NCBI GenBank assembly: GCA_023974075.1
Contig: CM043800.1
Location: forward strand, 33,044,952 to 33,108,951
Reading direction: 5' to 3'
Source of the DNA: Chaenocephalus aceratus
Taxonomy: Eukaryota > Chordata > Actinopteri > Perciformes > Channichthyidae
Length of the DNA stretch: 64,000 bases
Part shown: piece after piece, positions 26,973-37,598 of the stretch
How the letters are laid out: each line of letters begins with the position of its first letter
Position numbering within the stretch: the first letter of the stretch is position 1
The notes under the pieces: model-generated
What the model was told of the DNA's origin: nothing
Databases searched by the model: none
Seen by the model: the letters and a program-made list of their open reading frames with translations, nothing else
Made by a program: the position numbers and the translations under genes

Positions 26973-28377
26973 ATAAAAAAATACAGTCTATGGTTATACG
27001 TTGTTGTCAGTCTATATCGGCTATGAATAGAGTCATTAAAGATTAGAGAAAATATTTATTCAATAAAGTCCTGATGGATTTAAAAAAGTCTAAACTCCTA
27101 AAGTGGAACCTTTTTTTCCCACAAATATAATCACCCTCACATTTCTCTGCACTTCATCTACCATCACACAAGTACAGTATCCGATTTAATCATGTGTCAC
27201 CACTGTTTATGTCTGAGAGAGAATGTGGTGTGAACCCAAACAGCATTAGAGACAGAGAGGTGCCGACAGTCTGTTTTTCCACAGCATACATTAACTCTGC
27301 TGACCGTGTTGAGAAGCTACAGCTGTGAGTCGTAATCGCCCTCAATGGACAGCAGCTATCCTCCCAAGCTAACTCTCCCTCGCATTGTCTACATTCACTT
27401 TCTGTTCAGTGTCCTTCATTTGAAAGGCAGTAAAGTAAACAAAGATATCAGACTGTAAGGCAAAGTAAAATTATACTTAATGAAAGTTCCATGACCTGCT
27501 GCTGTCATAATTCAACATTTGGAAAAACCAACATCTTCTTAATTTAGTCCATGTAAGACTAGAACTATTATTCTTACTTGATTTAACATATAGTGAGTCT
27601 TGTTTTTGTAATGATAACACATTATCTCATCAGCCTGATTAAAAAAAAGCAGTGTCCCATTTCATGTAATGGTCACCCAAGGGTATACAGTCAAATGTTG
27701 CTCTCTAGCAGGAAATATGGCTGCACAGGAAGTGAAGATTTTAAATCATTAGATAACTGCTAAAGAAAAACATTGACTTTATGATCTCCATGTTTAACAG
27801 TCACAATGAAGAAGAAGGGGTTAAAACACACTTCTGAAAACCATTTGGGAATCCAAAGTACAATACATGTGTGAGTTAATGAATCCTCTGGTCTGCAAAG
27901 CATATCCAGACATGTTGTTAAAATTACAGTTTTCAGGCCAAGGTCTACTTTACCATGAAACCACCATGGATCAAATCTTTACAAGATAATTGTGCTGTCA
28001 CTACTTCCACTAGATCCTCAAATAACAACAGAACAATACCCTTTTCACTGGAATAATCTTCTTTATCTCACCAACATGTCTCAGAGCCTTCCCCAGAGTG
28101 TTTAACATCTCATCAGGGTCATTTCAATCACCCAACAAGTGCTGACTAGTTGTTTTACAGACCGCAGCTCACACACAGGTGGCAGCAATAAACAGTTAGT
28201 GAGTTCATTAGCCAACAAGATGCATCTGGAGAAAACACCAACAACAAGAGCAGGGCATTTTAAAAAGGAGCATGTTCGCATCCCAATATGAAAGAGACAA
28301 ACATACTGGATCAGAAATCAGATATACATATGAAATCTTGTTTGTGTTGGTAAAACTAAGAGAGCATTAAAGAAACA
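26973..28377. other. No recognisable gene
   Basis: AT-rich non-coding DNA with no open frame of note. Confidence 0.6.
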
Positions 28378-28385
28378 ACTTTAAG

Positions 28386-29339
28386 TAGTGATGGCGAGAT
28401 GAAGCCTTATGAAGCTTTGAAGCTTTCCAGCCAATTGGTTCGCAAAAGGGTTCATCTCATGAGGCTTCATCATGGGCTTCATTTGAACACAAACCCCCTG
28501 CTGGTCAAAGTGTGTGAAACAGGCAGATTGGACATCTCAACAGTGTGCTCGATCTCATACCGAGTTCCCAATGAGTAAAGCCTTAGAATAACTCTAAACA
28601 ACGAACATTAAATCATATGTTCATTTTAACAATATTGTATTTATTCCAGTTGAATGATTGTGATTGAAAAGCCTAAGGAGGCTGGTAAACATTGCAAAGA
28701 GGGATTTGTATTCCTTAATAATATTCATAAACTTAACCATGTTGTAGCCGGAGAAAGGCTAAACCATATCAAAGAATACATTTATTAACTACATTATCTC
28801 ATTTAGCTGTAGCTTTTATAAACAACAACAAATACGTATTGTTTAGTCGTTGAACCAGCGACCCTGCGGTCATGAGTCAACTGCTTTCCAGCTGAGCCAC
28901 AGCACACACGCTGAATCTCCTTGAAAACACTGCAACATCTAGTCCTGTATTTATTGATGTTTTTATTCCTACATTTATTTATGCTTGTATCTATTTATTA
29001 TGACATGTTCCGACCTATATGAGTGAGGGTCTGAGCTCTCTTAATTCCATCGTGTCCCCAGGCCCGCCGGGTACAGGAGGGGTAATATGGTTCTTGTTAT
29101 ACATCCATGGGTGTTATGAGCGTTGTGGTTCAACCATAGACTGTATGGGTTCAACGGTTCAACCGATCTGAATCGCTTCGTGAAACAGTCACGTGGTATC
29201 GACAGGCAGCGAGGCTTCGTTTGTCATCGATGACGTCACTGGCCCAAAACGATACAAGCCTCGATACATGCTTCACAAAAAGCTTCGGGGATTACTCGAC
29301 ACACGCTCCGAAGCCTCGGCGCAATACGTAACATCACTA
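28386..29339 (+). mobile_element. hAT-type non-autonomous element, copy 1 (954 bp)
   Basis: Termini TAGTGATGGCGAGATGAAGC and GCAATACGTAACATCACTA, sharing the 8-bp inverted repeat TAGTGATG. Exact 8-bp target duplication ACTTTAAG at 28378-28385 and 29340-29347. Repeated GAAGC/GCTTC words give strong foldback potential near the ends. A tRNA-like segment lies inside (minus strand, about 28848-28905). No transposase. An inverted copy with its own duplication lies at 35931-36896. Confidence 0.9.
28848..28905 (-). other. tRNA-like segment within hAT copy 1
   Basis: On the minus strand GCTGTGGCTCAGCTGGAAAG resembles a tRNA 5' part with box A (TGGCTCAGCTGG), and GGTTCAACGAC resembles box B about 40 nt later. 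The acceptor stem is not convincing, so this is more likely a SINE-like remnant than a functional tRNA. Confidence 0.5.
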
Positions 29340-29384
29340 ACTTTAAGTTTAAATGTGCTATTTGTAATGATAACAATAAATTAC

Positions 29385-29500
29385 CAGTAGTTTCTTTTTT
29401 TGCACTTATTGTCATTACGTAGTACAGGTACTATGTAACGAAATGGTTTCTCTGCATTTGACCCATCCTAGTGTTAGGAGCAGTGCGCTGCCATTATGAA
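29385..29500. repeat. Fish interspersed repeat fragment
   Basis: CTTATTGTCATTACG … GTTTCTCTGCATTTGACCCA resembles a recurrent fish retroelement 3' segment. Family not named. Confidence 0.4.
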
Positions 29501-30455
29501 CGGAGTTGTTCTGCTTTATAACTTAAACACTACTTTCATCTGCTCAGTGGTGCTTATTTGTGCACCAATGCATGGTGGCATAGACTACCCTATCAAAGTT
29601 TAATGTACACGATTAAAAGAGTTCTACCGCTTTAATATTTTTGTGTAGAGGATGTTTTTTATATCAAAGGAATGGTTCAAAGAAAATGTGAATAACGCTG
29701 GGGAGGCCTTGCTTTTTCTCCAAAATGAAAAATAAGGTTCAACCGCATTTTCCCCCCAAATAGTTTTTAAAATCCCTAAATACTAATACATGAAATGGCT
29801 TAAACAGATGGTGTGGTTCCTACTTTTCTCAACAGGATTTAGAATGCTTTTTCCCCTTCAGGTGTGTTGCTATATCAGGATGATCCACTGTGTATTTTGG
29901 GTTTATGGCACCAGGTGATGTGTCTTGTTAATGAATTCATTATTTCGATGCATTTTTTATTGCTGCCAGCTGTGTGTGGTCTGAAACTCTGCAGTGCACT
30001 TTAAGAGTAGGGATGACAGGACGCTAATGAGAAATGCAACCGCTCATTTCAAAAGGAGGATGAAGGAAAATTAAATTACAGTAGCTCCTTCCCCAAATGT
30101 GTGAGTCTGTTCAGCATCTTTCCACTATGAACAGCGTCGGTCCATAAACACACATTTACACACACACACATGCCTCCTTGTTCATGTTGTGGCGGGCTTT
30201 TCTCTTGGTGTTGACAGGGGGGGACAAGGGTCCCATTGACAGGGTCGCCCTCCTCCCTGCACGACCAGATGTTCACAGTTAGCTGGCAGTTTCAAAATGA
30301 CACACTCGTTCTCGCGCCATTTTGGATTTCCCACTTTACGATTGACGGAGTTGACGAGGCAAAGAAAAATAGAAGGAGATGGAGGAGGTCAGTCGGATGT
30401 AAGTTTACTAAATGTGTAGAGGAAGAAGAAAACAGTTCAGAAATAGTGTAGACTT
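29501..30455. other. No recognisable gene
   Basis: Non-coding. Overlapping frames around 30076-30451 lack family features. Confidence 0.55.
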
Positions 30456-30456
30456 A

Positions 30457-31029
30457 AAGGTCTCCTATTATGCTATTTTTAGGCATATATGGGTCTCAGA
30501 TATATATAATATATAAAAATCATGTCCATGATGTGTTTTGCTCAAAATACCAAACAGCCATTCTAGCTATGCGTCATATCCCTCTATTTCAGCCCTGCTA
30601 GAGAACTGCAAATTCGGGGTCCTTAGCTTGAAAAAAAAAAGAGGAGGGGGAGCTAATGCCTGCTCAGAATCCTATCGGAGATAAAGCTAAATGCTACCGT
30701 GATTAAATGCCATATCATGTTCCAAACCATATCAAGGATATTTTCTGAAACATTATGGAGCTCAAATGCTTTTTCTCTCGCGGGTTTACCACAAGGTGAG
30801 TTCCTTTTTTTATTTCCTGCTTTTTTACACATGCTCTCTCCAGTACAGGTTAGCTCTGAGTGTTAGCGATGCTTGCTAATGTAAACAAAGACCATATTAG
30901 GTCCAAAACAGTCATTGTTTCTGACAGCAACGTTTCTGATAGTGCCGTGGGTCCACATTTCCGATATTACGTCATATCGGACGCAAATCTGCACAAAAAG
31001 TGCATTTAGCATGATAGGTCCCCTTTAAA
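30457..31029. mobile_element. MITE, TTAAAGGTCTCCTATTATGC family
   Basis: Left end TTAAAGGTCTCCTATTATGC and right end GCATGATAGGTCCCCTTTAA are inverted repeats of about 20 bp with TTAA at both borders. Length about 570 bp, no transposase. TTAA borders fit a piggyBac/Kolobok-like origin, but that is inference. Confidence 0.75.
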
Positions 31030-32458
31030 CGACAAAAGAAATGTGATCAATGATGGATTTTTCACTCCCTAATACCCCACCGTCGGCTGTCCTGGATCTT
31101 CTCAGCCTCAGATTAATGCTATTCCTAAACACTGTATAAAGTCATGAGTAAGAAAACATGCAGGGACCGGATGGGCCATCACACCCCCTCTGCATCACTT
31201 TAAATGCAAACACACTGGAGACTGACTTCACACTGTGTGAATGTCCTGCGATGTCATCCTTAAGGAGACAAGAAACAGAGGTGGTTCGTTCTCTCACAGA
31301 AACAGGACAAGGTCACCATGAGACGCAGAGCAGCTGTACACAATCTGCTGCTGCTCACTGATGTCTTTCAGATGGTGTGAGAAAGAGGGGTTGCTCTGAG
31401 GCTGCAGGAGGCTTTAGTTATCCTTCTGCTAAGTGTCATACACATATTAGTTATCAGAACGTTGATAAAGAAAAAGAGTACTAACTGAACTATAATAAAA
31501 AGTAAGATACAACCTGGGAAATTTGCTTCCGTTACCACAACTCAGATAGGAAGATTGATATCTCTTTGGAGCTGGAGGCGATTAGATTATCTGATGCACT
31601 TTCATGTCATATTGCTTAGAAGATAATTATGAGCAACCACAATAGGAAAATTGTTCATGTCCACCACCTATTGTCATTCAAAGTGACAACAAACTAGTTG
31701 TATAATGCTTGCACATGTCGTCACTGACAGTAACATTGAATCAAAATCCAGTATTAAACGTAATGCGATTGATGCGGTTTATTTAAAGTGGTATTTGACA
31801 TTTTGGGAAATACTTATTTTCCTAGATTTAAATAAAACAATTTGAGCTCTGTTATATTTGTTCTAGCCCTGGGCAATGGACACTGGTATGTGCATCATTA
31901 AGATTGATACAACTCTCACAAATGACCTTCTAATCTATCTATGGAAAAGAAAGTAAATAGGCATTGTTGGGAAAATACTGAATGTATTCTTTCAATATCA
32001 GAGTAGCACATGATAACAAAGGCCCTACGTAGCTGTGTACGTAACAGGATGTGTGATTACCTAGAAGAGCGTCAGGACTGTTTTAGGCATATGTTAGCTA
32101 TGTGATTAACATGATGATTCAGCCTCTATGGAGATAGACATATGACAAGCATGATAATATCTGACGTGGGTCTTAGCTAATCTAAACTAAACATTGAATA
32201 CTGCTTTGAACCGGTATTAATGCACAGGGGCGTAGCACAAAACTCAGAGCCCTATACATAAGCTGTCTCTGTGGGCCCCCTTCCTCTCTTGATCCATGTC
32301 TCTAATGCACCTTTTAAAATGTATTTGCAAATGACTGAGCCAACAACTGTGCACATGAATCTGAAGCGGTTATTAGGGAAGTCAATAATGAACTAAATAG
32401 AACTATAGTAATAATAGAAGTAATAATAATCTGTGCACATTTCAACCCTCTTTCCTCA
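31030..32458. other. No recognisable gene
   Basis: Non-coding. A phrase near 32225 (CAGGGGCGTAGCACAAAA) resembles a hAT terminus but no partner end was found. Confidence 0.5.
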
Positions 32459-32779
32459 ACATCGTCACCTTCTTAAACTAATGGCCTAAGTCATATTTGA
32501 AAGTTTTTCAAAAAACAGAAAAAACTGAACCAAATATAGAATATATGATATATATTAATTATTTCACACAAAAAGGTTATGACAATATATGACTATTGAC
32601 GTACAAATAACACTGTCTGTCAATTGTGTAAAATAAAAGGATTAGATGACTTAGGCCAATTTACGAACATGTTGTTGTGACTTAGGCAATCTGAAACCTG
32701 ACTTAGGCCTTATTACTTCTGGAGTAAGTGACTTAGGCAAAACAGTGCACTTCTCTTTTCCGCATTACTGTGACAGACC

Positions 32780-32878
32780 ATGGCTGGGTCAGCAACAGTT
32801 TCAAATGCTAGAAGAGCATACAGAGACTCAGGAAAGAGAGGGCAGTTTGGACATTGTTGGCCCTTTAATTCAATATAG
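32780..32878 (+). other. Possible opposite-strand coding start in the large transposon
   Basis: ATG at 32780 opens MAGSATVSNARRAYRDSGKR for about 32 codons, then TAG. Its lysine/arginine composition resembles the N-terminus of a transposon protein, but it is short and the nested MITE follows about 140 bp downstream. Weak support. Confidence 0.25.
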
Positions 32879-33609
32879 CAAACTCAAAAGGTACAACTTA
32901 AATCTTAGCTAAATAAAACAAAAGGCAAGTAAATCAAACCCTGAGGAGGCATGTGCCTCTCCTCACTACTCCCTCCAGCTCTTCTTTGCTGTGTTTTTAA
33001 TTGCAGCCAACCCTTTTCCATTTAAAGGTCCCATGTCTTGGCCATTTCGACTGATCATAATTCCATTGTTGAGGTATACTAGAATAGATTCACATTGTTC
33101 AATGTTCCAAACTCACATTGGTTTCTCACAGCATCTCTGCATAGTCTGTGTATTCACTATCTGTCCTACACGCCTTGTTGGAGTTCCTGCCCCCCCCCCT
33201 CCCTATGAGCCCACTGTGCTCTGATTGGTCAGCTCGCTCACTCTGTTCTGATTAGTCCACCACCGTTACAGCTGAACATCAGTGATTATGTGTTACCATG
33301 GCGTTAGTTAGCAACCAGAAAATGACACCAGTAATGACAAACAGATGAGAATGCTGCATGCGGTCTGGGTGCTGTGTTGGCGAGATGTTACGGGGCTCGC
33401 TGCTCCGCCCTTTGAGGCTCGAAGAGCGGACAGACTGAGCTGGATTACTGGTGTCGTTTCCTGGTTGCTGCGTGTTGTCTGCGAGGTACCACGGAACCCA
33501 GCCTGAGCACACACACGTGAGTGTGTGGCAAACTGTGAGTGGAGATCCACGCAGCTGCGGCTGAGTGTGCCGGCAAAACTCAGCGGAACATCTCGGCTGA
33601 GAAAAGATA

Positions 33610-33611
<2 letters not shown>

Positions 33612-33683
<72 letters not shown>
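33612..33683. repeat. (TG)n microsatellite
   Basis: About 36 TG units inside the split MITE. Confidence 0.98.
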
Positions 33684-33685
<2 letters not shown>

Positions 33686-33832
33686 CTCCACGGATTGGTC
33701 CATTTGGACCTGGGTAAGATTACGTCACTATACTCAGGAAGAAACAACGGAAAAAGAGAAATGTCCAACAAGGCGTTCTGGGGCAGCACAGACAGGTCTT
33801 TTCTGTGTTAGAGTTTTACTCGCTACAGGGTG

Positions 33833-34252
33833 TGTTACGAATGGGTGAAGCAGGTAGGACTCAAATGCAGAATAGCGAAAAGCGAGCTTTATTAAATAAT
33901 AAAGCTGTGGCAAAAACAAGGCAGAATCCAAAATATCCAAAGCAGCACAAGGAACACAGACCGTGGAATAACATGGAGGGGAAACAATGAACCGACATGG
34001 AACACAGGGGAAGACTAGACTAAATACACAGAAGGGTAATCACAGAACAAGACACCGCTGGGCAGGGGAGGAGAAACACAAGGACAACAGGTGAACACAA
34101 TCGGGTAATCAGGGAGGGAAACAGACAGAAAGCAGACAGGCAGGAAACGGGGGTGAACACTTTACACAATAAAACCCAAAGACAAGAAAAACACCAACAC
34201 AGACAAAACTACAAACGTGACATAACATGAGAATCGTGATAGAATCGTGACA
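33833..34252 (-). repeat. LTR (3' LTR in element orientation)
   Basis: TGTTACGAATGGG … GAATCGTGACA on the plus strand, 420 bp. Contains TTATTAAATAATAAAG; an AATAAA occurs on the plus strand, and TTTATT provides an AATAAA on the minus strand. Differs from its partner at a few visible positions, for example TTACGA versus TTATGA and CACCGCTG versus CACAGCTG. Confidence 0.95.
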
Positions 34253-34264
34253 GAACCCCCCCCC

Positions 34265-35930
34265 TCAAGGGACGGATCCCAAAAAAAAAAAAAAAAAAAG
34301 GTCCAGCAGGGTGGGTGGAGGGGGACCGGAGGGAGGACACATAACTAGGGCCAAGAAAGGGTAGGTGGAGGGGGTCTGGAGGACGGGTCTCGGGCGGACG
34401 GCCCGGGGGAAAGGCAAAGACCAAGGAGGGGGTCTCGGGCGGAAGGCCCAGGGGCAAGGCAGAGACCAAGGACGGGGTCTCGGGCGGAAGGCCCGGGGGT
34501 AAGGCAGAGACCAAGGAGGGGTCTCGGGTGGACGGCCTGGGGGCAAGGCAAAGTTCAAAAAGGGGCGAAGGCCACAGCGGGCAAACTCAGGGGGTCGTGC
34601 ATGAGGGAAAAAGCAGCGGCAGGAAGAGTCAGGGGGCCGGGCCCGAGGACGAAGACCGCGGCACTCAGGGGGCCGGGCTCGAGGGAGAAGACCGCGGCTC
34701 TCAGGGGGCCGGGCTCGAGGGCGAAGACCAGACAGCTCCGGAGGCCGGGCAGGACCCGGTGTCGGCCGAACAGGAACCGGAGCCAGTGGGACAGGCTTCG
34801 GCAGGATCCCCCACGGAAGAGGACCAGTAGTTGGCAGGACCCCCGGTGAGACAGGTGATGGTGGGGCCTCCAACGGAACAGGACAAGGGGTTGGCAGGAC
34901 CCCCGGCAGAAGAGTTGTCGGCGGGACCCCCAGAGGAACAGGACATAGGATTGGCAGGACCCCCGGCAGGAGAGCAGTCGGCGGGACCTCCAACGGCACA
35001 GGACATAGGGTTGGCAGTAGGGGACTCGAGAAGTCACTAGAGGAGGGACTAGAGAAGGGACTAGAGAAGGGACTCGGGAAGGGACTTGGGAAGGGACTTG
35101 AGTAGGGACTAGAGATGGGACTAGAGAAGTGACTAGAGGTGGGACTGGAGAAGGGACTAGAGAAGGGACTAGGAAAGTGACCTGAGGAGGGACTAGGGAA
35201 GGGACTAGAGAAGGGACTAGAGGATGGACTATGGCAGCTGGGACCAGGACTGGGGCCGGAACCATGGCTGCTGGGGCCAGAACTGGGGCTGTAACCATGG
35301 TTGCTGAGGCCGGAACCAGGGCCGGAACCATGGCCGCTGGGGCCAGAACTGGGGCCGGAACCATGGCTGCTGGGACCGGCACTGGAGCCGGAGCCGCTGG
35401 AGTACGGGCTGGAATCCTGGCCTTGCATCTTCCAGAGACCTTTTGGAGGCTCCGTGGACCTCCAAACGCCAGACGGGTTCCTGAGAAAAGGTCTGAGGTT
35501 GGAACTGGAGCCGCTGGAACTGGAACAGAGGCCTGGACCATGGCTGTGTGGGCCAGGTAATCGAGCAAGGAAACATAGCTCTGCGGGCCGGTACTGGTGC
35601 ATGGATCCATGGCTGTGGAAACCGGAACTGAAGCCGGGATCATGGCTGTTGGAGCACGGGCTGGAATCCTGGCCCTGCGTCTCCTAGAGGCTTTTTGGAG
35701 ACTCTGTGGACCTTCAACAGGACAGTAGTCGGATCCCAGGAAAGGGTTATAAGCTTGTGACAATTCTTCAGGGCTACTTGTAAAGGTTTGTAGCCACTCG
35801 GGCAACAAGCTCCTGAGCCAGGGCTTGCGAGCAACCTCCCGGCGTGCCTCCTTCAAAGCAGCCTCTTTACCCCGTCTAGATGAGGCGTTCTTCCAGGTGT
35901 AAAAAATGTACTCCAGAGAGTACCCAAGAC
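34265..35930 (-). pseudogene. Repeat-rich LTR-element interior with overlapping open frames
   Basis: Two long minus-strand frames overlap: about 433 codons (35856-34555, open further upstream to the hAT border) and 445 codons (35602-34265). The first starts with a plausible charged segment (KEARREVARKPWLRSLLPEW) but soon turns into PVPAAMVPAPVLAP-type repeats. The second is Ser/Pro-rich. The DNA is a chain of distinct tandem repeats: ~63-bp units at 34370-34560, ~39-bp units at 34610-34740, ~60-bp units at 34840-35020, 12-bp GGGACTAGAGAA units at 35040-35225 and ~30-45-bp units at 35230-35410. Open frames in such DNA can be a by-product of repeat length and GC content. Whether any protein is made is unknown. 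Confidence 0.55.
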
Positions 35931-36896
35931 TAGTGATGTTATGTATTGCGCCGAGGCTTCGGAGCGTGTGTCGAGAAATCCCCGAAGCTTTTTGTGAAGC
36001 TTGTATCGAGGCTTGTATCGTTTTGGGCCAGTGACGTCACCGATGACAAACGAAGCCTCGCTGCCTGTCGATACCACGTGACTGCTTCAGGAAGCGATTC
36101 AGATCGGTTGAACCGTTGAACCCATACAGTCTATGGTTGAACCACAACGCTCATAATACCCATGGATGTATAATAAGAACCATATTACCCCTCCTGTACC
36201 CGGGCCCGGTGACACGATGGAATCAAGAGAGCTCAGACCCTCACTCATATAGAGGTCGGAACATGTCATAAGTAGGCTATAAATAGATACAAGCATAAAT
36301 AAATGTAGGAATAAAAACATCAATAAATACAGGAATACATATGTTACAGTGTTTTCAGGGAGCTTTAGTGTGTGTGCTGTGGCTCAGCTGGAAAGCAGTT
36401 GACTCACGACCGCAGGGTCCCTGGTTCAACGACTGAACAATACGTATTTTTTGTTGTTTATAAAAGCTACAGCTAAATGAGATAATGTAGTTAATAAATG
36501 TATTCTATTATATGGTTTAGCCTTTCTCAGGCTACAACATGGTTAAGTTTACAAATATTATTAAGGAATATAAATCCCTCTTTGCAATGTTTACCAGCCT
36601 CCTTAGGATTTTCAATCACAATCATTAAACTGGAATAAATACAATATTGTTAACATGAAAATATGATTTAATGTTCGTTGTTTAGAGTTATTCTAAGGCT
36701 TTACTCATTGGGAACTCGGTATGAGATAGAGCACACTGTTGAGATGTCCAATCTGCCTGTTTTACACACTTTGACCAACAGGGGGGGTTTGTGTTCAAAT
36801 GAAGCCCATGATGAAGCCTCATGAGATGAACGCTTTTTGCGAACCAATTGGCTGGAAAGCTTCAAAGCTTCATAAGGCTTCATCTCGCCATCACTA
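35931..36896 (-). mobile_element. hAT-type non-autonomous element, copy 2 (966 bp)
   Basis: Reverse complement of the element at 28386-29339, beginning TAGTGATGTTATGTATTGCG and ending CTTCATCTCGCCATCACTA. Exact 8-bp target duplication CCCAAGAC at 35923-35930 and 36897-36904. Inserted inside the LTR retrotransposon near the start of its leading open frame, which continues in phase on both sides of the insertion if one duplication is ignored. Confidence 0.95.
36376..36433 (+). other. tRNA-like segment within hAT copy 2
   Basis: GCTGTGGCTCAGCTGGAAAG with box A, and GGTTCAACGAC as a box B candidate. Same unit as at 28848-28905, opposite strand. Probably a SINE-like relic. Confidence 0.5.
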
Positions 36897-36964
36897 CCCA
36901 AGACATTCCGCCTGTGTGGCCAAAACATTAAAATCTGCTGAGTCCAAATGTGGTCGGTTCATTC

Positions 36965-37384
36965 TGTTATGAATGGGTGAAGCAGGTAGGACTCAAATGC
37001 AGAATAGCGAAAAGCGAGCTTTATTAAATAATAAAGCTGTGGCAAAAACAAGGCAGAATCCAAAATATCCAAAGCAGCACAAGGAACACAGACCGTGGAA
37101 TAACATGGAGGGGAAACAATGAACCGACATGGAACACAGGAGAAGACTAGACTAAATACACAGAAGGGTAATCACAGAACAAGACACAGCTGGGCAGGGG
37201 AGGAGAAACACAAGGACAACAGGTGAACACAATCGGGTAATCAGGGAGGGAAACAGACAGAAAGCAGACAGGCAGGAAACGGGGGTGAACACTTTACACA
37301 ATAAAACCCAAAGACAAGAAAAACACCAACACAGACAAAACTACAAACGTGACATAACATGAGAATCGTGATAGAATCGTGACA
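36965..37384 (-). repeat. LTR (5' LTR in element orientation)
   Basis: 420 bp, direct repeat of 33833-34252, followed by the duplicated GGGTG. The small number of differences between the LTRs points to recent insertion. Confidence 0.95.
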
Positions 37385-37529
37385 GGGTGCACTTTGAGGG
37401 TTTGTGACTCTGCAGAGCGTTCACATGCAGAAAAACTACACAACACACAAGGGGACGGGTGATAACCAGAGAAGCATGACATGGGACCTTGAAATCAGTT
37501 TATCCCCTGAATCTTTCTCAGTCGTCTTG

Positions 37530-37534
<5 letters not shown>

Positions 37535-37597
<63 letters not shown>
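37535..37597. repeat. (TG)n microsatellite
   Basis: About 31 TG units, directly beyond the stop of the broken transposon gene. Confidence 0.98.

Positions 37598-37598
<1 letters not shown>

Larger units (their letters stand above)
33833..37384 (-). mobile_element. Non-autonomous LTR retrotransposon, 3552 bp
   Basis: Two 420-bp direct repeats (33833-34252 and 36965-37384), nearly identical by eye, begin TG and end CA, with GGGTG duplicated at 33828-33832 and 37385-37389. Orientation is minus: a purine tract (TTGAGGGGGGGGGTTC) lies just inside the LTR at 34253, as expected upstream of a 3' LTR. Just inside the other LTR, near 36945-36915, a short frame resembles the start of fish Ty3/Gypsy gag leaders. 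The interior carries no reverse transcriptase, protease or integrase motif. It is mostly GC-rich short tandem repeats (34330-35420). An intact hAT sits at 35931-36896. It would depend on enzymes from elsewhere. Confidence 0.92.
33021..37494. mobile_element. MITE-like element split by the LTR retrotransposon
   Basis: Left end TTTAAAGGTCCCATGTC at 33021 and right end GACATGGGACCTTGAAA at 37478-37494 are inverted repeats differing at one base. The interior includes CTGTGCTCTGATTGGTCAGC, shared with the MITE at 26622. The two halves (33021-33832 and 37390-37494) are separated exactly by the LTR element and its target duplication. Confidence 0.75.

Noticed and set aside
28848..28905. Functional tRNA gene
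   Set aside because: Box A and B resemble a tRNA but the acceptor stem does not pair well and the unit sits inside a transposon, so only a tRNA-like relic is claimed.
32225..32340. Separate hAT element starting CAGGGGCGTAGCAC
   Set aside because: Only one possible terminus seen; no partner end or target duplication found.
34265..35602. 445-codon Ser/Pro-rich frame as a host gene
   Set aside because: It lies wholly between two LTRs and is made of short tandem repeats, so it belongs to the retroelement and may not be coding.
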